Part shown: piece after piece, positions 46,892 through 54,834 of the stretch
How the letters are laid out: every line of letters starts with the position of its first letter
How positions within the stretch are numbered: position 1 is the stretch's first letter
From: Bacillota bacterium
Lineage (GTDB): Bacteria > Bacillota > Syntrophomonadia > Syntrophomonadales > Syntrophomonadaceae
Direction of reading: 5' to 3'
NCBI GenBank assembly: GCA_023395515.1
Contig: JAEWZB010000114.1
Location: 1-64,000, forward strand
Length of the DNA stretch: 64,000 nt
Position numbers and translations under genes: made by a program
Notes under the pieces: generated by a model
The model's database searches: none
What the model was told of the DNA's origin: nothing
Seen by the model: the letters and a program-made list of their open reading frames with translations, nothing else

Positions 46892-49324
46892 ATGGTGGTA
46901 AAGAAGAAGGGCGCTGTTCTTTTAGGTAGTTTATTAAGCTTGCCTATGCTTCTATCTACTCCAGCAATGGCTTGGGCCAGTGAGGCTGATTTAGTAATTC
47001 CCCAGTTAAGTCCTGATCAAAACAATTTACTTTTAATAGGGATTGTAGTATGTGTATTAGGTATGTTATTTGGTTTATATCAATTTAATCAAGTCAGAAA
47101 ATTAGATGCTCATCAATCCATGTTAGATGTAGCTGGTGTTATTTATGAAACTTGTAAAACTTATTTGTTGCAACAAGGTAAGCTTTTATTAATACTTTTT
47201 GCTTTTATTGCCTTTTGTATAGCTTTTTATTTTGGATTTTTACAACATACGCCTATCGGCGGAGTTCTGCTGATTCTGGGTTGGACGGTAATAGGTATAT
47301 TAGGTTCTTACAGTGTAGCCTGGTACGGTATTCGCATGAATACTTTAGCTAACAGCAGAACTGCTTTTTCCGCTTTAGAAAGAAAACCCCTTAAGGTTCT
47401 TAATATAGCTCTTGATGCCGGCATGAGTATAGGAGTTCTATTAATTTGCGTTGAGCTTATCATGATGCTGATCATATTATTATTTATGCCCCGTGAATTA
47501 GCGGGAGCAGCTTTTATCGGATTTGCCATCGGTGAATCTCTAGGAGCTAGTGCCTTACGTATAGCCGGGGGTATATTTACCAAAATAGCCGATATCGGCT
47601 CTGACTTAATGAAGATTGTATTTGGCATAAAAGAGGATGATCCTCGTAACCCTGGTGTTATTGCCGACTGTACGGGTGATAATGCCGGTGACAGTGTAGG
47701 CCCTACGGCTGATGGATTTGAAACTTACGGTGTTACCGGAGTTGCTTTAGTTACTTTCATCGTTTTAGCTGTAGCCCCTGCTCTGCAAACTACTTTATTA
47801 ACTTGGATATTTGTAATGCGGGTTCTTATGATCATTACTTCCGTAGGCTCTTTTTATATTAATCGGGCTATTAGTCAAGCCAGATATGCTGACAAAGATG
47901 ACATTGATTTTGAACAACCGCTTACTAACTTAGTATGGATTACTTCCATATTTTCAATCATAGTTACTTATGCAGTTAGTTATTATATATTAGGCCCCGG
48001 ATCAGGTGCTAATAATGAACTAACCAGTCTATGGCTGGTCTTGGCCACTATAATAAGCTTAGGAACTTTAGGCGCAGCCTTAATACCGGAAGCTACCAAA
48101 ATATTTACCAGTCCTAAATCAGGTCACGTAGCGGAAGTAGTGAAAGCTTCCCGCGAAGGCGGTCCTTCATTAAATATCTTATCCGGTCTGGTAGCTGGAA
48201 ACTTCGGTGCATTTTGGATCGGGTTGATTTTCGTAGGCTTAATGTTTGCCGCCTATGCAGTTAGTGGGTTTGGTCTGGCCGGGATTATGATTTATCCTTC
48301 CATATTTGCTTTCGGTTTAGTAGCTTTCGGATTTCTTAGCATGGGTCCGGTTACTATTGCCGTTGATAGCTATGGTCCGGTAACAGATAATGCCCAATCT
48401 ATTTATGAGCTTTCCTTAATTGAAACCCTGCCCAATATTGAAAAGAATATTGAAAAGGAATTTGGCTTTAAGCCGGATTTTGATAAAGCTAAATATTATT
48501 TGGAAGCTAATGACGGAGCCGGTAATACCTTCAAAGCCACGGCTAAGCCGGTATTAATAGGTACGGCCGTAGTAGGTGCTACCACCATGATCTTCTCCTT
48601 AATTTTAGTTATTCAAAATGTTTTAGGGGTTCAGCCGGAAACTATTCTAAATTTACTTAATCCTTATACTTTATTAGGATTTATCGCTGGCGGTTCAGTT
48701 ATATACTGGTTTACAGGAGCCTCTACTCAGGCAGTTACCACCGGAGCCTACCGGGCGGTGGAGTATATCAAAAATAATATAAACTTAGATGAAAACTCCA
48801 GCCAAAAGGCCAATATTGAAAATTCCAAAGAAGTAGTTAAGATTTGTACCCAATATGCTCAAAATGGAATGTTCAATATATTTATAGCTATATTCTCCTT
48901 TGCTTTGAGCTTTGCTTGTTTTTCAGCTCCGGTAAATGGTTTTGAACCAGTGGCATTTTTCGTGGCCTATCTGATATCCATTGCCGTATTTGGTTTATAT
49001 CAGGCCGTATTTATGGCTAATGCCGGCGGTTGCTGGGATAATGCGAAAAAGGTAGTAGAAGTAGATCTTCAGGAAAAAGGTACCCCTCTGCATGATGCTA
49101 CAGTAGTAGGCGACACGGTAGGAGATCCTTTTAAAGATACTTCTTCGGTAGCTTTAAATCCCATCATCAAATTTACGACTCTTTTTGGACTTTTAGCGAT
49201 GGAAATAGCTATTACGGAAACCTTTAGAGAAGCTGCACCTTATGTAGGAGGAGTTTTCTTAATCGTAGCGTTATTCTTTGTATGGCGTTCTTTCTATGGC
49301 ATGCGTATTGAAAGCACCAAATAA
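46892..49324 (+). CDS. hppA: Membrane-bound ion-translocating pyrophosphatase
   Basis: An 810-residue polytopic enzyme that couples PPi hydrolysis to ion pumping. The active-site acidic motifs are DCTGDNAGDSVGPTADGFETY near residue 258 and DNAQSIYELS plus ANAGGCWDNAKK later. The determinant sequence is GNTFKATAKP: lysine where K+-dependent enzymes have alanine, pointing to the K+-independent class. The protein is much longer than the common 660-700 residues and has a signal-like N-terminus (KKKGAVLLGSLLSLPML) and an extra helix. The ATG at 46892 is favoured; one at 46871 lacks a binding site. It would save energy from PPi released in acyl-CoA activation. Confidence 0.92.
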   Translation: MVVKKKGAVLLGSLLSLPMLLSTPAMAWASEADLVIPQLSPDQNNLLLIGIVVCVLGMLFGLYQFNQVRKLDAHQSMLDVAGVIYETCKTYLLQQGKLLLILFAFIAFCIAFYFGFLQHTPIGGVLLILGWTVIGILGSYSVAWYGIRMNTLANSRTAFSALERKPLKVLNIALDAGMSIGVLLICVELIMMLIILLFMPRELAGAAFIGFAIGESLGASALRIAGGIFTKIADIGSDLMKIVFGIKEDDPRNPGVIADCTGDNAGDSVGPTADGFETYGVTGVALVTFIVLAVAPALQTTLLTWIFVMRVLMIITSVGSFYINRAISQARYADKDDIDFEQPLTNLVWITSIFSIIVTYAVSYYILGPGSGANNELTSLWLVLATIISLGTLGAALIPEATKIFTSPKSGHVAEVVKASREGGPSLNILSGLVAGNFGAFWIGLIFVGLMFAAYAVSGFGLAGIMIYPSIFAFGLVAFGFLSMGPVTIAVDSYGPVTDNAQSIYELSLIETLPNIEKNIEKEFGFKPDFDKAKYYLEANDGAGNTFKATAKPVLIGTAVVGATTMIFSLILVIQNVLGVQPETILNLLNPYTLLGFIAGGSVIYWFTGASTQAVTTGAYRAVEYIKNNINLDENSSQKANIENSKEVVKICTQYAQNGMFNIFIAIFSFALSFACFSAPVNGFEPVAFFVAYLISIAVFGLYQAVFMANAGGCWDNAKKVVEVDLQEKGTPLHDATVVGDTVGDPFKDTSSVALNPIIKFTTLFGLLAMEIAITETFREAAPYVGGVFLIVALFFVWRSFYGMRIESTK

Positions 49325-49348
49325 TATTGCTATAAGTAAATAGAAACC

Positions 49349-49380
49349 ATGCGGGGCTGGTATTAGCCCCGCATTTTTTT
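49349..49380 (+). terminator. Terminator of hppA
   Basis: ATGCGGGGCT and AGCCCCGCAT form a perfect 10-bp stem with a six-base loop, followed by TTTTTTT. Confidence 0.95.
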
Positions 49381-49411
49381 AACTATCAATATATAAAGTT
49401 TAATGATAATA

Positions 49412-49440
49412 ATATAAGAAAAACTAAGTTTTTCTTATAT
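49412..49440. repeat. 29-bp near-perfect palindrome upstream of xpt
   Basis: ATATAAGAAAAACT and AGTTTTTCTTATAT are perfect 14-bp arms around a single A. It could be an operator (PurR-like control of xpt) or a second hairpin after hppA. It is not a purine riboswitch, whose conserved loops are absent. Confidence 0.6.
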
Positions 49441-49523
49441 GTAGTTGGCAAAAAAAGTCTTTGAGGGTAGGAAGATTATATTCTAAAATGAGATATTCAC
49501 CAGCTTATTTAAAGGAGATAATC

Positions 49524-50093
49524 ATGGAAGCATTAAAGCAGAAGATATTAGATGAAGGAATAGTCATTAACAATGAGATATTAAAAGTGGATAATTTTTT
49601 AAATCACCAGCTGGATGTTAAGTTTTTAAATAAAGTAGGCCAGGAGTTTTATGCCCGATTTAAAGAGCTGGGGATTACTAAAATATTAACTATTGAGGCC
49701 TCGGGAATAGCGGTAGCATGTCTTACTGCGCAGTATTTTGGAGTTCCGGTAGTATTTGCTAAAAAGACGGCCTCGAAAAATCTGGATTGGGAAACTTATC
49801 AAAGTGAGGTTCATTCTTTTACCCGTGGCGCTACCTATAAAATAAGGGTTTCAAAAAAGTATATCGAAAAAGGTGACCGGATACTTATTATAGATGATTT
49901 TTTAGCTAATGGTCGGGCCGTTATGGGTTTAAAGGATATTATCGAACAGGCTGGGGCAACTTTAGCCGGGGTAGGGATTGTGATTGAAAAAGGCTTCCAG
50001 GAAGGCGGGAAAATGCTGCGGGATAATGGGGTGAATTTGGTCTCCTTAGCTATTATTGAATCTATGCAAGAAGGCCAGGTAATGTTTAAATAG
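49524..50093 (+). CDS. xpt: Xanthine phosphoribosyltransferase
   Basis: A 189-residue type I phosphoribosyltransferase that salvages xanthine to XMP. The PRPP-binding motif is [13 protein letters not shown] near residue 123, and the opening [15 protein letters not shown] matches Xpt. The start ATG has AAAGGAG seven bases ahead; a longer frame to 49461 is not supported. It stands alone between terminators, with a palindrome upstream. Confidence 0.93.
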   Translation: MEALKQKILDEGIVINNEILKVDNFLNHQLDVKFLNKVGQEFYARFKELGITKILTIEASGIAVACLTAQYFGVPVVFAKKTASKNLDWETYQSEVHSFTRGATYKIRVSKKYIEKGDRILIIDDFLANGRAVMGLKDIIEQAGATLAGVGIVIEKGFQEGGKMLRDNGVNLVSLAIIESMQEGQVMFK

Positions 50094-50232
50094 ATAAACT
50101 CGTAACCTTCAAGGAAAAGAGTCAATGGAAACATATATAAGTTGCATTAAGCCCTGAAAAAAGTTAAAATAGATGGGCGATAGTGGATTTTCTGTAGTTT
50201 AGCTTATCAGAAAATATACAATTTAATGATAG

Positions 50233-50238
50233 TATAGA
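50233..50238 (+). promoter_or_regulatory. -10 element of the SRP RNA gene
   Basis: TATAGA ends seven bases before the predicted first base of the RNA. The -35 element is weak (TTATCA near 50204). Confidence 0.5.
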
Positions 50239-50244
50239 AGATTT

Positions 50245-50511
50245 GCCGTGCTAGATGGGGAATTAGCGGTGCCCTGTAACCTGCAACCCGCTACAGCAGG
50301 ATTGAATTCCTGCCTGAGGGTCTATCTTGTAAGGTCTGGCTTGAATAAGTGGCGTAGAAGTCTGGGTCCTGCGCAATGAGACATCTTGAACCGTGTCAGG
50401 TCCGGAAGGAAGCAGCACTAAGAGGTCCATCTCATGTGACGTGGGGCAGCCTGGATGGAGTTAACTATTCGAGTAACGCTTGGAAGGTATTCTCGAAGGC
50501 AGGTGCACGGC
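50245..50511 (+). ncRNA. ffs: Signal recognition particle RNA (large, Bacillus type)
   Basis: About 267 bases. The ends GCCGTGC and GCACGGC pair. The domain IV hallmark GTCAGGTCCGGAAGGAAGC lies at 50396-50414, and the Alu-domain sequence TGCCCTGTAACCTGCAACCC lies near the 5' end. The large size with Alu domain is typical of spore-forming Firmicutes. It directs membrane targeting with Ffh. It lies upstream of dnaX as in B. subtilis. Confidence 0.95.
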
Positions 50512-50529
50512 TTATAATTATAGTATAAT

Positions 50530-50557
50530 AATAGCAGGTAGTATTACCTGCTATTTT
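50530..50557 (+). terminator. Terminator of SRP RNA
   Basis: AATAGCAGGTA and TACCTGCTATT form an 11-bp stem with a four-base loop, followed by TTTT, 18 bp after the RNA 3' end. Confidence 0.93.
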
Positions 50558-50678
50558 TTGTACGTGTCTACCCATGCGGAGGCAGGTGACGGAATGTTTA
50601 TACATTCAACTAACGTTCAATAATTTTAACAGAAAAAAACCAAATCGATAATCAAACTTACATAGGGAGGGTTATCCT

Positions 50679-52178
50679 ATGGCGTATTTAGCTTTATATA
50701 GAGCTTGGCGGCCTAGAATATTTGCCGAAGTGGTGGGGCAGGAGAAAATAGTAACTGCTTTACGCAATGCCATAAGTGAAAAACGGCTGGCCCATGCTTA
50801 CCTTTTTTCCGGGCCTAGAGGTACAGGCAAGACGAGTATTGCTAAAATAGTAGCTAAAGCCGTTAATTGCCAGAACCTGCTCGGTGGCGAGCCGTGTAAT
50901 ACGTGCAGTAGCTGTTTAGATATTAATAACGGGAATTTTATGGATGTTATAGAAATAGACGCGGCTTCTAACCGGGGTATAGACGAAATCAGGGATTTAA
51001 GAGAAAAGGTCAGGGTACTTCCTGCCCAAGGTAAATATAAAGTTTACATAATTGATGAAGTTCATATGTTAACTACGGAAGCATTTAATGCTTTATTAAA
51101 AACTATTGAAGAACCACCTGATTCGGTTATTTTTATTTTGGCTACCACTGAACCCCAAAAAATACCGGCTACCATTCGCTCCCGTTGCCAAAGTTATAGT
51201 TTTAGACGTTTGAGTACTGAAGAGATAAAAGAACGTTTACATGAGGTAGCTAAGGCTAAGGACATAATAATAGAAGAAGAAGCCAGTTTAGTTATAGCTA
51301 GAAGAGCTAATGGGGGCTTAAGGGATGCTTTAAGTATTTTAGATCAATTATTCTCTTATAAAGGGCAACATATTAATAAACCAGATGTACTAGACATTTT
51401 AGGTATTGTTGACCATGTATTTTTAGCCCGACTAATGGATGCTATTATTGACCAAGATACTAGTAAGGTTATTCAATTAATAACTACTGCTTTAAGTGAG
51501 GGTAAGGAAGCTGCGCAGATTGCTAAAGAAATGTCTTTATATCTGCGTGATTTACTTTTATATGCTAATGCCGGAGATGGAGTGGATTTTTACGTAGCTG
51601 ATGAAGATGTTAAACCGATTATGGATAAGCAAAAAGCTAAGGTGAATAAAGATAATCTGGTTCAAGCATTGCATATAATGATGGATACAACGGAGCGGCT
51701 TAAGTTTAGCGAGGGGCAAAAATTTTTATTAGAAGTAGGGTTTTTAGAGTTAACCGAGCTTTTCAAACCGGCAACTGAAGAAATTCCCCAACCAATTAAA
51801 AGTGCAGAAAAACCTGTTAAAAGCCCTACTCCCGCTAATAAGGCAGAAAAAACCGAAGCCCGGGATGTTTTATGGGGTAAAATTTTAGCCGCCGTTAAAG
51901 AGAAAAAAGTGCCTACTCATGCCCTGCTCTCTCAAGGTATATTAATAGGCTCTAAAGATGATGTGATTTATATTGGGTTTAAAAAAGGTTTTAAATTTCA
52001 TAAAGAAAGAATGGAAGAAAAGGCTAACCGTGAAATAGTGGAAAACGTATTAGAGGAAATGTTTAACCGGAAAGCTGAAATACAGTTTGTTTTCCTGGAT
52101 GATGACCAATATAATGATATTATTGTTAAAAAAGCCATTGAGTATTTTGGACAAGATATGGTGGAAATAAAAGATTAA
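50679..52178 (+). CDS. dnaX: DNA polymerase III subunits gamma/tau
   Basis: A 499-residue clamp-loader ATPase. Walker A is GPRGTGKTSIAK near residue 45, the zinc ligands lie in CQNLLGGEPCNTCSSC near 64, Walker B is VYIIDEVHML near 117, and the SRC motif is TIRSRCQS near 165. The C-terminal tau-like part is short with a Pro/Lys-rich linker near 375. It loads the DnaN clamp. The ATG has AGGGAGGG upstream. It opens the dnaX-ybaB-recR run. Confidence 0.96.
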   Translation: MAYLALYRAWRPRIFAEVVGQEKIVTALRNAISEKRLAHAYLFSGPRGTGKTSIAKIVAKAVNCQNLLGGEPCNTCSSCLDINNGNFMDVIEIDAASNRGIDEIRDLREKVRVLPAQGKYKVYIIDEVHMLTTEAFNALLKTIEEPPDSVIFILATTEPQKIPATIRSRCQSYSFRRLSTEEIKERLHEVAKAKDIIIEEEASLVIARRANGGLRDALSILDQLFSYKGQHINKPDVLDILGIVDHVFLARLMDAIIDQDTSKVIQLITTALSEGKEAAQIAKEMSLYLRDLLLYANAGDGVDFYVADEDVKPIMDKQKAKVNKDNLVQALHIMMDTTERLKFSEGQKFLLEVGFLELTELFKPATEEIPQPIKSAEKPVKSPTPANKAEKTEARDVLWGKILAAVKEKKVPTHALLSQGILIGSKDDVIYIGFKKGFKFHKERMEEKANREIVENVLEEMFNRKAEIQFVFLDDDQYNDIIVKKAIEYFGQDMVEIKD

Positions 52179-52191
52179 GGAGGAATTAATA

Positions 52192-52515
52192 ATGTTTAAT
52201 CCTGGTGGTGGCTCTATGAACAAAATGATAAAACAAGCTAAAAAGGTTCAGGAACAGATTGCCAAGATGCAAGAGGATTTGAAGGAAAGGGAAATAGAAG
52301 CATCTGCAGGTGGAGGAGTAGTCAGTGTTATCGTTAATGGAAAACAAGAATTAAAATCTATAAAAATTAACCCTGAAGCAGTAGACCCAGAAGATGTAGA
52401 AATGTTAGAAGACTTAATTGTAGCCGCAGTAAATGAAGGAGTAAGAAAATCACAGGATATGGTCTCCACTGAAATGGCTAAAATTACCGGAGGACTTAAT
52501 ATTCCCGGATTATAA
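52192..52515 (+). CDS. YbaB/EbfC nucleoid-associated protein
   Basis: A 107-residue YbaB family protein (YaaK in B. subtilis). It has an N-terminal coiled coil (MIKQAKKVQEQIAKMQEDL) and the conserved core EIEASAGGGVVSVIVNGKQ near residue 35. Members dimerise like tweezers and bind DNA without strong sequence preference. It lies 13 bp after dnaX and 35 bp before recR, the conserved order in most bacteria. Confidence 0.95.
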   Translation: MFNPGGGSMNKMIKQAKKVQEQIAKMQEDLKEREIEASAGGGVVSVIVNGKQELKSIKINPEAVDPEDVEMLEDLIVAAVNEGVRKSQDMVSTEMAKITGGLNIPGL

Positions 52516-52550
52516 AATAATGACCACTTACGATAATAGGAGGCTTATAT

Positions 52551-53150
52551 ATGAGACTGGCCCGACCTCTGGAAAACTTGATAGACCAACTTATAAAACT
52601 TCCTACCATCGGACCTAAAACTGCCCAAAGATTAGCATTATTTCTGCTCAAGGTACCAGAGCAAGAGGCTAAATCACTAGCCCAAGCGATTTTAGAAATG
52701 AGGCTAAAAGTTAAGCCTTGTTCTATTTGCGGTTATTTAACGGATACTGATCCCTGTCCAATATGTCAGGATGACCAAAGGGATAGAAGTATTATCTGTG
52801 TAGCTGAAGAGGCTAGTGATATCATTTCTATAGAAAGAACTAATTACCGGGGTCAATATTATGTATTAAATAAAGAATTTCATGTGATGGAAGGACAAGA
52901 CTTGGATGAAATAGATTTGGAACCATTGAAAAAGCGCTTGGCCAGCGGGGAAATAAAAGAAGTTATTTTGGCTTTTAACCCCGATTTGGATGGGGAAATC
53001 ATGGCCCGCCTTTTAGCAGATACAGCCGAGGAACACCAAGTAAGAGTTACCAGGTTAGCCCATGGTCTACCGGTAGGGGGAGATATCGAATTTGCCGATG
53101 AACTTACCCTTAGACGTGCTTTAGAAGGACGAAAAGACTTTAGAGAATAA
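52551..53150 (+). CDS. recR: Recombination mediator RecR
   Basis: A 199-residue RecR. The helix-hairpin-helix LPTIGPKTAQRLALFLL near residue 17, the zinc-binding CSICGYLTDTDPCPIC near 57 and a TOPRIM domain from about 80 to 175 are all present. It works with RecF (and RecO) to load RecA at gaps. The ATG follows AGGAGG. Confidence 0.96.
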   Translation: MRLARPLENLIDQLIKLPTIGPKTAQRLALFLLKVPEQEAKSLAQAILEMRLKVKPCSICGYLTDTDPCPICQDDQRDRSIICVAEEASDIISIERTNYRGQYYVLNKEFHVMEGQDLDEIDLEPLKKRLASGEIKEVILAFNPDLDGEIMARLLADTAEEHQVRVTRLAHGLPVGGDIEFADELTLRRALEGRKDFRE

Positions 53151-53208
53151 ATTAAAACTTCCCGACATACAATTAGATACAAGCTCCTTGTATGGACGGG
53201 GGGGTGTT

Positions 53209-53442
53209 ATGGGAATTACCGACCTGCTTAGCCGGGTTGTTCAGTACTTTTCAATAAAAGAACCGGAACCACCTAAGGGTTTTTCTGATGAAGAACTTTT
53301 ACGAGATGCCCATGAAAAATTAAACCAAGCTAGAAATGTTTTTGCTAGAACCGACCCTGAATTTATTGACTATGCAGTATACAATCTCCGGGCAGCAGAG
53401 GAAAGATATAATTCTTTAGTTAAGCGGATAAAAAGCAAGTAG
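53209..53442 (+). CDS. DUF2508 family protein (YaaL-like)
   Basis: A 77-residue small protein with the conserved helical core DAHEKLNQARNVFARTDPEF and YAVYNLRAAEERYNSLVK. Its function is unknown. It is found between recR and bofA in spore formers (YaaL in B. subtilis). The start ATG at 53209 has GGGGGGGTG upstream. Confidence 0.8.
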   Translation: MGITDLLSRVVQYFSIKEPEPPKGFSDEELLRDAHEKLNQARNVFARTDPEFIDYAVYNLRAAEERYNSLVKRIKSK

Positions 53443-53487
53443 TATATTTTTTCTTTTATATTGTATTACTGATAATGGGAGGTTTAT

Positions 53488-53754
53488 ATGGAGATTGTAA
53501 ATGTTATAATGGCAGCCTTGTTTTTGCTGGTTATCTTATACATAGTAGCGCAAGTTTTTTTAAAACCGATTAAGCTGTTATGGAAATTAATATTTAATTC
53601 AGCCGTAGGCTTAATATTATTGATGGTAGTAAACTACATTGGAGCCTTGGTGTCATTTAAAATAGCCATAAACGTAATTACAGTTCTTATTGCGGGGTTT
53701 TTAGGGATACCGGGTATATTACTTTTAATTTGTTTTCAATTGCTCCTTAAGTAA
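53488..53754 (+). CDS. bofA: BofA family pro-sigma-K processing inhibitor
   Basis: An 88-residue membrane protein with hydrophobic stretches near 7-28, 36-55 and 60-85. KLIFNSAVGLILLMVVNYIG near residue 38 is the family core. BofA holds the SpoIVFB protease inactive until late sporulation. It follows yaaL by 45 bp in the conserved recR-yaaL-bofA order and supports a spore-forming host. No spoIVF genes are in the window. Confidence 0.88.
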   Translation: MEIVNVIMAALFLLVILYIVAQVFLKPIKLLWKLIFNSAVGLILLMVVNYIGALVSFKIAINVITVLIAGFLGIPGILLLICFQLLLK

Positions 53755-53767
53755 TTACAAATTAAAG

Positions 53768-53798
53768 GACCTGCTTTTACCGGCAGGTCTTTTTTTAT
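53768..53798 (+). terminator. Terminator after bofA
   Basis: GACCTGC (53768-53774) and GCAGGTC (53783-53789) form the stem, followed by a run of T. Confidence 0.88.
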
Positions 53799-53844
53799 TT
53801 TATAAAATTAATAATGATTTTACTTAAATGTGGGGGAATTTTCA

Positions 53845-53914
53845 TACCTTCAATTAGTAAGTATTACATGATACTTGGGAATCAGAGTATCAGTAATAGG
53901 GCAAAATGAAGGTA
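53845..53914. repeat. Nested hairpin element of unknown class
   Basis: An outer pair, TACCTTCA (53845-53852) with TGAAGGTA (53907-53914), encloses an inner stem of TATTAC-A-TGATACT (53862-53875) with AGTATCA-GTAATA (53886-53898), 13 bp with one bulge and a 10-base loop. It lies between bofA's terminator and the promoter of the next operon. Confidence 0.6.
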
Positions 53915-53985
53915 ATATGAACAGGTTATAAGGTAAAGTCATATATTATTATCATATTTTTCTCATATTTTGCGTAAATGTGAGT

Positions 53986-54041
53986 AATAATTATCTATTC
54001 TAAGATAATTATTGACGCACAATTGACAACTAATTTATACT
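53986..54041 (+). promoter_or_regulatory. Promoter with overlapping inverted repeat
   Basis: TTGACG (54012-54017) and TATACT (54036-54041) are 18 bases apart. A perfect inverted repeat, AATAATTATCT (53986-53996) with AGATAATTATT (54003-54013), abuts the -35 element and is a good operator candidate. Transcription would begin near 54048. Confidence 0.65.
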
Positions 54042-54048
54042 TAGACAA

Positions 54049-54780
54049 ATGTTACTACAATCTCTACTCTTTTTAATAATTGTATACAATCAGGAGGTGT
54101 TTTGGTTTACGGAGCAAACTACAGCAAGAATCGTAGAAGCATTTATCGGTGAGTATGCCAGTGGCAAAAGTGAAATGGCTATCAATCGGGCTATAGAGTT
54201 AAAGGGATTAGACCGCATAGTAACATTAGTAGACTTAGATACGGTTGAACCGTTTTATACTTTAAGGCCGCTAAAAAAGCTTTTAGAAGAAAAAGGGCTA
54301 AACATTATTGGCTTTTCCACCGAAGATTCATTTGGCTTAGGTGAGACGGGGGCCATGTTAAACCCGCGAGCTAAATGGGCATTAATGAATGAAGGGGATA
54401 TTATATTAGATATTGGTTATGGAGTTTACGGGGCTAAGACCCTTAATCTGGTAGAAGGAGCCTGGGAATCTCCAGAACTAAAAATAATTGCCGTGGTAAA
54501 CTATACCCGCCCTATGACTAATTCCGTAGATAAAATAGAGGAATATTTAACTAGCTTAGGCCGGGTAGATGCTATAATTGCCAACACACATTTAGGAAAT
54601 GATACTACCCTGGATATAATAGCTAAGGGCAATGATGAGATTATAAAGGCGGCGGTAAAACTTAATATTCCGGTAGAATATATGGCCATAGATAAAGGAA
54701 TGTATGAAAAGGCCGCTAATTATAGTTTTGCTGCGCCGGTTAAGTTTATCGAGAGATATATGCCTGCGGCTATATGGTAG
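54049..54780 (+). CDS. P-loop NTPase of unknown function, upstream of oxidoreductase operon
   Basis: The conserved part encodes FIGEYASGKSEMAINRA (Walker A-like), then VTLVDLDTVEPFYTLRPLK, then a C-terminal half with VVNYTRPMTNSVDKIEEYL. I recall similar stand-alone P-loop proteins beside 2-oxoacid:ferredoxin oxidoreductase genes in anaerobic Clostridia, but no function is known. The start is unclear. The strong AGGAGGTG at 54092-54099 has no in-frame start at normal spacing; ATG 54049 sits at the predicted transcription start (leaderless) and GTG 54097 overlaps the binding site. The coordinates use ATG 54049. Confidence 0.7.
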   Translation: MLLQSLLFLIIVYNQEVFWFTEQTTARIVEAFIGEYASGKSEMAINRAIELKGLDRIVTLVDLDTVEPFYTLRPLKKLLEEKGLNIIGFSTEDSFGLGETGAMLNPRAKWALMNEGDIILDIGYGVYGAKTLNLVEGAWESPELKIIAVVNYTRPMTNSVDKIEEYLTSLGRVDAIIANTHLGNDTTLDIIAKGNDEIIKAAVKLNIPVEYMAIDKGMYEKAANYSFAAPVKFIERYMPAAIW

Positions 54781-54834
54781 ATATAAGGGTAGAGTTTCCT
54801 ATTAATTTAAACTGTCGGGAGGTGCTTTAAATAA

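Noticed and set aside
49381..49523. Purine riboswitch ahead of xpt
   Set aside because: The conserved loop sequences of the guanine/xanthine-linked purine riboswitch were not found.
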